Positions 10,741-64,000 of a DNA stretch of 64,000 nt are shown one piece after another. The notes below the pieces were generated by a model. That model ran no database searches. It had not been told where the DNA came from and was given only the letters and a program-made list of their open reading frames with translations. Position numbers and translations under genes: made by a program. This stretch comes from Oncomelania hupensis (Eukaryota > Mollusca > Gastropoda > Littorinimorpha > Pomatiopsidae): assembly GCA_036898135.1 (NCBI GenBank), contig CM072522.1:5884878-5948877 (forward strand). The letters are read 5' to 3'. Every line of letters starts with the position of its first letter. The stretch's first letter is position 1.

Positions 10741-11266
10741 TATTGACAAAGCTACAGTTACCCGGTTACTACTGCGCAATAACTGATATATTTCCACCCT
10801 CTTCATCCCTATCAACTCCTATCATAAACTATCACCAAAGAATCACCAAGGGCACAGGCGCAGAATAAGAATAATATATGACATGCTGCCTGTGACATCA
10901 CCCTTTCCCCAGTCAAAAAAAACCGGACCCTCACAAGGGAAAGTTTTTTTTTCTTAAAATTCTAAATCAACAATAAGAATTGAAACGATGACACATCAAT
11001 CTAGAAATTAATCAGACATAAACGCCACAAAACAGAATAGACCAATTTTGAGTATACTTCCACCATAACAGTACATTTAACAAGTATGTTTCTCCCTCAT
11101 GTAGTCGTGAACTATGAAAGTTCCCCATCACACTACATTAACATGAACTAGTATAGTCGTGAACTATTGGAACAACGCCAGAAGTCCCCCACCCACTAGG
11201 AAAGCTGTGCAGTTCTTCCGAACTCCCCATGATTAATATATAAATCAACAACAGCCAATAACCATT
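10741..11266. other. Unassigned sequence between element 1 and an RTE scrap
   Basis: It contains two copies of TAGTCGTGAACTAT about 45 bases apart (near 11102 and 11154) but no coding potential. It is probably Sin3 intron. Confidence 0.4.
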
Positions 11267-11352
11267 TCCTATCCTATCCTATCCTGTCCCATAACCCGAA
11301 GGTCGTAGGGGCACCACAGATGATCGTTTAACCAGCATACTCCATCTTTCTC
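11267..11352 (-). mobile_element. RTE-like LINE 3' end fragment
   Basis: Begins CCTATCCTATCCTGTCCC and matches the last ~85 bases of the RTE family on the minus strand, including its (GGATA)n tail and the codons for the terminal LVKRSS-type peptide. Confidence 0.85.
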
Positions 11353-11693
11353 AGTACTGGAAGTAGAAAAGTGGCACTGTGAAAGGCTTTTTGAATGGTG
11401 GTGTGCTGCTGCAGAAAATCTGTACACTACTGTTGCTCTGTCCTAAACCTTATTACAGGTTGGGGTCTATCGACTGACAATTATACACCACTTGTTCTCT
11501 TTTTACACTTTAAAGTACTGGAAGTAGGTGAAAGTCAACTCAAAGACATTACGTCCTTTGCAATCTCTCTCAATCTCTCCAAAAAATAAAAAAAAAACTT
11601 AAGTAAAAATCACGGGCCTGGAAGGATCTGTATTATGTAGACCATGTGATTAGTGAGGCATGGATTGTTTAAAAGTCAAAGAATATTCTTCAG

Positions 11694-56733
<45,040 letters not shown>

Positions 56734-56888
56734 GTAGTTATCATATAGTTTGATCTGCTACAATTTTACTTGCTTTTTATTTTGCCAGCAGCAACAGCTT
56801 ACATCCAACCGTCACAACCCTAGACCTTCAAAACGTTGCTTAGTCATTTCAGTCATTTCAATTGGTTGTCTACATCCCCACTAGGCAG

Positions 56889-56935
56889 CATCCTATCATA
56901 TCCTATCCCGTTACTCAAAGGTCGTTGGGGCATCA
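56889..56935 (-). mobile_element. RTE-like LINE tail fragment
   Basis: ATCCTATCATATCCTATCCC plus GTTACTCAAAGGTCGTTGGG is the family 3' end on the minus strand. Confidence 0.85.
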
Positions 56936-56939
56936 TTTT

Positions 56940-57846
56940 TAATCATGTCTGATTCATTGTCAGCACTTCAGGCTCTTTCCACGAGAAAGATATCACACCC
57001 TTTTCTGGCAGAGATCCATGACCTCCATACAAAACTTGTTTCTGAGGGTAAAAATATAGTTTTTATGTGGGTCCCTGGTCACATGGGCATCCGCGGCAAT
57101 ATTGCAGTAGACAGGGCGGCTAAAGATGCTCTGCATCTCGATTTCCCTCCAGAGATTTTCCAGTTTGTGCCCTACTCTGACCTACGTTGTATGACTGGAT
57201 CTTATTGTAAGCGACTGTGGCAGACTGACTGGTCTACCCATGTCAACAACAAATTATTTCAAATTCTTCCTGATTTGTCCACTTCTTTGCCTAACTTTGC
57301 ATCCACTCGCAAAGAAGAAACAGTGTTATCTCGCCTTCATATTGGGCATACTTATGTCACCCACAGTTTCCTTTTAAAAGGAGAAGAACCACCATGGTGC
57401 TTTGCATGTGATCAATCCTTTTCCGTTCGCCATTTCATGTCTGAGTGTGCTGATCTGATAGAGGAAAGAGAAACATATTTTGGTTCCGTACCTTTCAAAT
57501 AGATTTTTAAAGTATGTAATGGTCAACATCTGTTTCAATTTTTACATGATGTTGGTTTGTTTTATCGCATATAAATCATATCGACATGTTTTGTTTAGTT
57601 TGGATTTTATTAGGACTGAATTTAGTGATTTGATTGAAGAAAGAGAATATATTTTAATACATCAGTTTTAAAGAAGTCTCTTAAAGAGGTGTCATGTGAA
57701 AGTTTGTTTGTGTATTTAAGAATAACAGGCTTGTTTTTTAAGACTTGAATCATTTTATAATATTTTAAGATAACGTCTCTCTGGTCCTGATTTGGCTCGG
57801 AAGAGTCCGCTGGACCTAAAGCAATAACCTTGTATTGTATTGTATT
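56940..57846 (+). mobile_element. I/Nimb-like LINE 3' part with RNase H
   Basis: Carries an RNase H and C-terminal zinc motif (see the next entry), then a 3' UTR ending GGTCCTGATTTGGCTCGGAA, GAGTCCGCTGGACC and a (TTGTA)n tail at 57832-57846. It is truncated at the 5' side, where it abuts an RTE tail. Confidence 0.85.
56945..57502 (+). pseudogene. LINE-encoded RNase H domain and C terminus
   Basis: 185 codons in one frame: SDSLSALQALSTRKISHPFL, then IVFMWVPGHMGIRGNIAVDR and AAKDAL (an RNase H with the last conserved histidine/aspartate, WVPGHxGIxGNxxVDxxAK). A C-terminal region ends in CFACDQSFSVRHFMSECADL. RNase H downstream of RT in a LINE is characteristic of the I/Nimb-type clades. The upstream RT and endonuclease are absent. 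Confidence 0.85.
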
Positions 57847-57847
57847 G

Positions 57848-58005
57848 TTGGGGCATCACAGATGATCGTTTAACCAGCGTACTCCATCTTTCTCTGTCCT
57901 CAGCAATCATGGCTTTGTTCAGTGTCAAACCAGTCCATTCTCGAATGTTGTCCTCCCCCCTCTTTTTCTGTCCCCCTCTTCTTCTGCCTCCTTGCACTGT
58001 GCCTT
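57848..58005 (-). mobile_element. RTE-like LINE 3' fragment
   Basis: Minus strand: GRRRGGQKKRGEDNIREWTG, LVKRSSVMPQ. It lacks the (GGATA)n tail and abuts the next copy's tail at 58006. Confidence 0.85.
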
Positions 58006-59190
58006 CCTATTCTATCTTATCCTATCCCGTAACTCGGAGGTCATTGGGGCACCACAGATGATCGTTTAACCAATGTACTCCATCTTTCTCTGTCCTCAGC
58101 AACTCTCATGGCTTCGCTCAGTGTCAAACCAGTCCATTCACGAATGTTGTCCTCCCACCTCTTTTTCAGTCTCCCTCTTCTTCTACCTCCTTGCACTGCG
58201 CCTTGCAGGATGGTCTTTGCAAGGCCTGATGCTCTGGTGACTTGGCCATACCATCAGAGTTTCCATTTCTTCACCACTGTGAGCAGGTCATCATGTTGTC
58301 TTGTGTGATGGTCTGTCGGACTTCGTCGTTGGTGATGTACTGGGTATAGGAAATGGTTTTTGCAAGGCCTGATGCTCTGGTGACGTGGCCGTACCATCGA
58401 AGTATCCATTTCTTCACCACTGTGAGTGAGCATGTCATCATGTTGTCCAATGGCTTGTGTGATGGTCTGTCGGACTTCATTGTTGGTGATGTGCTAGTAT
58501 AGCAAATGCCCAGAAGTCTTCTGTAGCACCTCATCTCCATGCTTTGTATTCTTCGTTGTAGATCTGCTGTGAGGGTCCATGTTTCATAAGCATATAGGAA
58601 GATGGACACAAGGGAGCGCAGCAGCCTTACCTTGGAATGTAGACTGATGGTCCTGTCTTTCCAAATGGGCTTCAACCTTGTCATGGCTGCAGTTGTTAGT
58701 GCGATCCTGGAGAGGACTTCCTGTCGGGACCCATTGTCTGATACAATGGCTCCTAAATATTTGAAGCTATTCACCGTGTTGAGGGATTGGCGTTGGACTT
58801 CGATGTCCGTGTTGATGCCATTGTGTTGTTGGTCATCATTTTGGTCTTCTCTGCACTTATTTCTATTCCATAGGTTTTGGAGGTGGTGTCAAGCCTCTGT
58901 ACCAGCTGTTCAAGTTCTTGTTCCTCTCCAGCCAATCCATTAATGCCATCCTCAAAACGGATGTTGGAGATTGCTTTACCCTCTATGCTGACTGTGCCTT
59001 CATGACCTGCAAGGGCATCTGACATGATGCGCTCTAGGAAGATGTTAAAGAGTGTTGGAGAGAGTAGGCATCCTTGACGCACACCGATTGTTGTTCTGAA
59101 CCAGTTCCTGATGGCACTGTTGTGGAGGACTGCACTGGTAGCCTTGTCATACAGGCTTTTGATGACTTCAGTAATTTTAGGGCTGATTTT
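58006..59190 (-). mobile_element. RTE-like LINE, 5'-truncated copy with internal duplication
   Basis: Tail at 58006 (CCTATTCTATCTTATCC). The minus strand has KSHKISPKITEVIKSLYDKA, GVRQGCLLSPTLFNIFLERI, FEDGINGLAG where FADDIDGLAG is expected (the catalytic aspartates are lost), and FKYLGAIVSDNGSRQEVLSR. The segment around SGLAKT/RWYGH occurs twice (58213-58350 and 58352-58500), with DEVRQTITQ repeated: a local tandem duplication. Confidence 0.9.
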
Positions 59191-59910
59191 GTGACTTTTG
59201 ACAACTAACAAACCTTGACCTAACTTGCTCCACCATTGTTGTCACACCTTTTTGCTGAAAACTGAAAAATTCCGCTTTCAAAGCAAAACAACAAAACCCA
59301 ATTACATCAAGACAATAGTTATTTGATTTTCAAATGAAAGACAGGTAAATGCAGACAGACTGAAACTCATCATCGCAAATCCTCAAAACACACTGACCAC
59401 CAAGTCGGTACAAAAATACGAACAGATTTTAAAAACTCAAAATGTTGAATTTTACCCAACTAGCATTTTGTTAATAAGGTGCAGGGATAGTGTTTTCTGT
59501 TTTAGTGGTTTTTGTATTTATTGGTATATGTGGAGCGTTGTTCCAAAGCTAAGTAAGCTACAATGATGTAGATGGACAGATATGACTGCCGTCTTTATTG
59601 TCTTGCACCAGATATTCTCTCATCATCATATCAACCGTAGTCCATGCTTGGCCTCTTGACCTTGCCCAGGGCAGATTTTTGAAAGAAAAGAAAATGTTAC
59701 AATATTAAAAAACATTAGCGATGATGTGAAATAGTCTTTCTCAAATGCACGCTTGTTGACAGCAGAGATTACACAATAAAAGAAGAAAATTGTATTATCA
59801 CATTGAGTTTACCTTATATATCCCATTTCCTCTATGTTTGTATTGCAAAAGAAAAGCAGCGTGAAATATTCCTTCATAGATATTAATGGCAAGGAAATTT
59901 AAGTTTTTTT
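59191..59910. other. Unassigned sequence
   Basis: AT-rich; no coding potential or repeat family recognised. No terminal Sin3 exon is visible here. Confidence 0.4.
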
Positions 59911-59914
59911 TTAA

Positions 59915-60542
59915 CCCTTAGCCTGCTGACATGTTTTTCCTGCTCTGTGCTAAAGAAAATTTTGACTTACGATTAAAAACACACATGCCTTATGATATAT
60001 GCCATTGTTGCTAAACTATTACACCTATATATAGTCTGTGTAAAAGGCAAATAATATTATAGATCTAGTGAAAATAAATGTTTTTTTCACCTACCGTCGT
60101 CTGCTAAAGATTGTAGGCGGCGATCTTCTTCATCCGAATCGTAATCCCTCCCTCCTGCCTCCGTCAAATAAACATCATCACCCGCATCAAAATCTTCATC
60201 CCCACTATTATCATCAAAGTTTTCTTCCTGAAACATTTGCGCCACCTCTTCTGCCGTGTAGATCTATGTTCTGCGTGCCATGATGGCGACGAACGAGGCG
60301 GAAAATTTCGCCAGAAACAAGTGCTTGAACGGTGGCTTTTTGTTTGAAAATTACCTCTAAACCAAAAGATTTTTATTTCCAAAACATTACAGTTGAAGGG
60401 AAACAACTTTTGTTTCATAATCATGACCAAGGATTTATTTTATAAACGCTTTTACCTCCCTTCCGTACAACGTACGGGATACATCGCATTAGGATGGCGC
60501 TAGACACCCCGTGCTACGTACGTTGACAGCGCAGCCTAAAGG
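59915..60542 (-). mobile_element. piggyBac-like element, internally deleted (628 bp)
   Basis: Flanked by TTAA (59911-59914, 60543-60546), the piggyBac target. The left end is CCCTTAGCCTGCTGACA; the right end reversed is CCTTTAGGCTGCGCTGTCA, similar over most of the length. It keeps one transposase-type first exon on the minus strand (60095-60281) but no catalytic region. Confidence 0.75.
60095..60281 (-). pseudogene. piggyBac-like transposase first exon
   Basis: Minus-strand ATG at 60281: MARRT, then a TAG, then IYTAEEVAQMFQEENFDD, SGDEDFDAGDDVYLTEAGGR and DYDSDEEDRRLQSLADD, ending at a clean GACG|GTAGGT donor. An acidic, Asp/Glu-rich N terminus followed by a splice donor is usual for metazoan piggyBac-type transposases. 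The in-frame TAG at codon 6 inactivates it, and downstream exons are absent. Confidence 0.65.
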
Positions 60543-60546
60543 TTAA

Positions 60547-60910
60547 GATTCTTCACATGGGAAACATTTCCTTGGTAACATTCAGTAGTAGTTCATCATA
60601 ATTATGTTTATTTTAAACAACTTGAAATAAAAACATTTGTGGATGCTCCTTGTCTTTTGTTGTTATTCCCTAAATTGTTGCTTCTCTTGGACAAAAAATG
60701 TTGTTAGTGTTGATGATGTTATCAATTGTATTGACAATAAATCCAATAATAACAAAGTAATAGATTAAAGGTTTTAATGAATGTGTGAAAGAATATGATC
60801 ATAAACAACACAAAATATATCAAACAGAAAGGACAAAGATAAACATTTTGTGGCTGGTTTTGTCTTCAATGTACTATTAAATGATAACGTGTAAATATCA
60901 TCGTGTAAAG
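60547..60910. other. Unassigned AT-rich sequence
   Basis: No features recognised. Confidence 0.4.
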
Positions 60911-61010
60911 GGGGGAAGAATGCAGCACCAGTTCTCTATAACTCATTGCCTGAGGCTTTGAAGGCAACTCTGTTCAGAAAAAGACTGAAAACCTTTTTTC
61001 CTTGGAATGA
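60911..61010 (+). mobile_element. LINE C-terminal fragment
   Basis: NAAPVLYNSLPEALKATLF then RKRLKTFFPW matches the terminal WNSLPxxLRxxxSxxxFKxxLKTxLF pattern of CR1/L2-like RTs. It is short and isolated. Confidence 0.65.
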
Positions 61011-61737
61011 CCGTATGAGTGGCTTTACCAAGCACCATTGTTTTTGTCACTGTGTTCCATTTTTTCCATTTTTATTTTCTGTCATTTTAGTATTTCTTGC
61101 TTCTTTTTGCACCAATCATTTGTTTTGGATGCAAGTGGACATCGTCATTGTCAATAAACCCAGTGTACAGAACATCCAAACAAGCAATCCTCTTTCTTCA
61201 GCTGTCACTCTTGGTCAAACATGATCTGAGTAATGTTCACGTTCACCATCACCTGTTGAAACAACACACTCACTATCTCTGCCTGTTTTCTCAGTTTTTT
61301 TCTCAGATGCTACAGATAGTTCTTACTATTCATCCCAGTTCTAACTCCTTTCCATCTAGCTAGAGCTACTACAACCTGCTGACACTCCATTAACCCTTGT
61401 ATTTATCCACTATTATTTTCACAGGCATCGCCAGTAACATAGCTCTCTTGCTGTAACTGTGTGGAATAATGTTCATTTCAACTTTTTACTGACCAGCAAG
61501 CCATAAACACACCTACACCTACATCCACCCCACCCCAAGCTTCTTCCTCATGGCTGCATTTCAGATCAGTTTATTAGAAGAGCTGGGGAAAAAAGTGTAC
61601 ATAACATTACACACAAGAATGGGACGTTTGCATTACATCTTGTCAGACAGTCAAGTCATCAAACATTTAACCTGAAATGCAACAAACTACTTCTAAAGAT
61701 CCTAAGGGAAATTTCTAACATGAAAACATCACAATAG
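61011..61737. other. Unassigned sequence
   Basis: T-rich then A-rich; the short frames at 60946-61363 mostly read LINE-like 3' sequence. Nothing else recognised. Confidence 0.35.
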
Positions 61738-63113
61738 TCTTACAGGTACATGAATATTATGCAGTTAACTTCAAGACTAGCCAAACATCTATTTAAAAAA
61801 ATGTAAACACAGCCATAACAAACATAATTTTTGCAGAAATGAAGCAATACAGTTAGATGCTATCATTTTAGTTCATTTGTCTTCGAGTAAACACAAAAAG
61901 ATCAAAACAACAACATTAGAAAGCATGAAATGCTTGTCAAGGACTCAATAGGTCATAACTTCACGCCGTCACATAGCATTTTCGTGTGGACAAAAACTTA
62001 ATCGTTTATGAAAAACAGTTGCTGACTTGTTGGATTAACAAAGCTAATTAGGCTAGACATTCTGACAAATGCGAATCAACCACGGTGTTAACTGGTTTTA
62101 AATATAAACATTTTAGTGGTGGAGTACATAACTTCATTACACAAATGGAGTGGTGAATGTTGTTAATGATAGTTTCCATTGAATAAAATTAGTTATTCTG
62201 CCCAAAACTATCCACGACATCAACAGTTGACATAACATGAACTATAATTGCCAATGACCAACATGTCGTCTATAGAATGGTTTATAGGCCAAATAATTGT
62301 GGACATAACCGCACACAGTGAATCCTTAAGAGAAGACAAAGAGTAAAAGAAAGTTGATCTAAAGTAGAAATTGCATTGATTTATACAAGTACACATAAAT
62401 GAAAGTAGTGCAGAGTAAAATGTGTCTTACATGGACATGAGTATTTGCCGTTAACTTTGAGACTAATCACACATCTATAAAAACAATACTTGAACACAGC
62501 CATAAAAAGCATAATTTAAACAGAAATGAAGCATTTCAGTTAGATGCAATCATATAAGTTCATTTGTCTTGGGATAAAAAGAAAAAGATCTTTTTAAAAA
62601 AAACCATTAGAAAGCATACAATGCTTGTCAAGCATTCAAGAGGTCATAACTTCATGCCGTGATATAACATTTTTGTGTGGATAAAAACTGAATCGTTTAT
62701 GAAAAACAGTAGCTGATTTGTCGGATTAACAAATTATAACAAGGCTAGACACTCTGACAAACTTAAATCAACCATGGTGTTAACTGGTTTTAAATATAAA
62801 AATTTTAGTGGTGGAGTACATAACTTCATTACACAAATGGAGTGGTGAATGTTGTTAAGTGACAGTTTGCTTTGAATAAAATTAGCTACGCTGCCCAAAA
62901 CTATCCACGACGTCAACAGTTGACATAATTTGAACTCCAAGTGCCAATGAGCAACCCATCTATCGAACAGTTGATAGGCCAAATAATTGTGGACATAACC
63001 TCACACAGTGATTCCTTAAGAGAAGACAAGCAGTTAAAGAAAACTTATCTAATGTAGAAATTGCATTGATTTATACAAGTACACATAAATGAAAGTAGTA
63101 CAGAGTAAAATTA
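61738..63113. repeat. Tandem duplication, two ~688-bp units
   Basis: Unit 1 is 61738-62426 and unit 2 is 62427-63113. They share long blocks such as GTTAACTGGTTTTAAATATA, GTGGTGGAGTACATAACTTC and TTGATTTATACAAGTACACA, with moderate divergence and small indels. A degenerate third partial unit may follow (AGAGTACATAACTTCAAGCC near 63345). No coding frame is conserved between units. Confidence 0.9.
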
Positions 63114-63715
63114 AATGGACAGTTGTCAGACTTCACAATCGATACCTAAATTCAAAATGCAAGCGGGTATGGGTGGAAAGGAAATCATCGAATGGATCTT
63201 TTTTTTTTAAAATACAAGGATTCCCTATCCAAAATGTAAAGAAAAAAAGGAAAATGGTCATAACTGGTTAACACTGACCTATTCAACAATGTTGGAAAAG
63301 CACAATGCTAGTAAAAACAAGCAGAAAGTGCTGCTAAATGCTAAGAGTACATAACTTCAAGCCTGACATGTTTGTTTTTGTTTTTTTATAGAAACAAACT
63401 GATAATGAAACCAAAAATAGTGATGCAGAAATTTGAAGTAAAATCAAGGAGTACTCCTGAAATCATAAATGTATTACCTGAGAAGTGATTAAAAAAAAAT
63501 ATCACAAGGGCAGTACATAACTTTACAATGTCATTATATACACAGATGAAGAAATCTTTTAAAAAGGGGATACATTGCTAAGTCAAAACAAGAGCAAAGC
63601 ATACAACTTACAGAAAGCAGTCTTTCAGTATCGACTGGTCAAAATACAAAAGTTATTTCCATGCAATAATATACAAAGTTCATTTATGAGCAATTTACAA
63701 CCCAAAATATGAAGT
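63114..63715. other. Unassigned A-rich sequence after the duplication
   Basis: It contains scraps resembling the duplicated unit but no gene. Confidence 0.35.
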
Positions 63716-63790
63716 AATAATAATAATAATAATAATTTATTTTATAAAGCGCAATTCCAAACTAAAAGTCTGCTCAAAGCGCTCACACGC
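63716..63790 (-). mobile_element. SINE/LINE tail, (AAT)n plus TTTATAAAGCGC
   Basis: (AAT)n then TTTATTTTATAAAGCGCAAT and CTGCTCAAAGCGCTCACAC. The reverse complement matches the retroposon end at about 14720-14780. Confidence 0.55.
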
Positions 63791-63956
63791 ATACTCTCAC
63801 ACAAGCTCTCGCACAATAAGAGACTGTACAACACACTAAAACATGGTGTATATAAAAAACACATACATCTGACACCACATGCCTACAAACAAACACACAC
63901 AGAATTATTATAAGCAGCTAAAACAATAAGATAAAATTCGTAAAAATACGCATGTC

Positions 63957-64000
63957 CAATAAAATTAAACAAAAGTATTTAAAAAAAAAAAAAAAAAAAA
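63957..64000 (+). other. Polyadenylation signal followed by poly-A at the window end
   Basis: CCAATAAAATTAAAC then, after AAAAGTATTT, a run of at least 20 A to the last base. It looks like the tail of a retroposed transcript, but the window stops there and the insertion boundary cannot be seen. Confidence 0.4.

Noticed and set aside
56734..56748. Termination of Sin3 by reading through the exon L donor (VVII then TAG)
   Set aside because: The family has a long conserved C-terminal segment after this point, so splicing to an exon outside the window is more likely. Not excluded as an alternative isoform.

Overview
This is a metazoan genomic window, most likely from a mollusc or another lophotrochozoan. 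The base composition, long introns, long dinucleotide microsatellites and mixture of RTE-like, CR1-like and I/Nimb-like LINEs with Gmr1-like LTR elements all fit that, but the taxon is an inference. There are no prokaryotic features.

Host gene. The only host gene I can support is a Sin3 transcriptional corepressor (SIN3A/Sin3 family) on the + strand. Twelve exons between 11694 and 56733 join without a phase error into 620 codons. They cover the end of the HDAC-interacting domain and most of the Sin3a C-terminal conserved region. The exons for the PAH domains (5') and for the extreme C terminus (3') are not in the window, so much of the window is probably intron of this one gene.

Mobile elements dominate the rest. 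(1) 1512-10740 is a complete, very young LTR retrotransposon on the minus strand, with 2100-bp LTRs differing at two positions by eye, a 5-bp target duplication and a tRNA-Leu-type primer site. Its gag has a SCAN-like capsid and its pol order is protease-integrase-RT-RNase H: integrase before RT, as in Ty1/copia, but with Ty3/gypsy-type domains. That is the hallmark of the Gmr1 group. (2) 49354-55412 is a second, different Gmr1-like family on the + strand, also young (LTRs differ by one indel). It has lost the RT core by a deletion between two 7-bp direct repeats, and it sits inside a LINE. (3) 29124-34342 is an old, decayed relative of (2) that keeps RT but has lost RNase H. (4) At least ten pieces of one RTE-like LINE, ending in (GGATA)n, are scattered on both strands. 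(5) Several other LINE 3' ends are present. (6) DNA transposons include a 459-bp hAT-like MITE inserted in an RTE copy, a 1.9-kb TIR element splitting a CR1-like LINE, a hAT-like remnant with a transposase C-terminal region, and a 628-bp piggyBac-like element that keeps one transposase exon.

Layout. 1-1511: AT-rich sequence with one RTE scrap. 1512-10740: Gmr1-like element 1. 11694-23212: Sin3 exons A-H, with a minisatellite, an RTE fragment and an RTE copy in the introns. 23213-38893: one 15.7-kb intron holding an RTE copy with a hAT insertion, a LINE 3' end, Gmr1-like copy 3 and another RTE copy. 38894-47041: exons I-K, with a CR1-like LINE, a TIR element, a (TA)n array and an RTE copy between them. 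47042-56591: an intron with the hAT remnant and the LINE/Gmr1 nest. 56592-56733: exon L. 56734-64000: LINE and RTE fragments, the piggyBac element, a roughly 690-bp tandem duplication and a terminal poly-A run.
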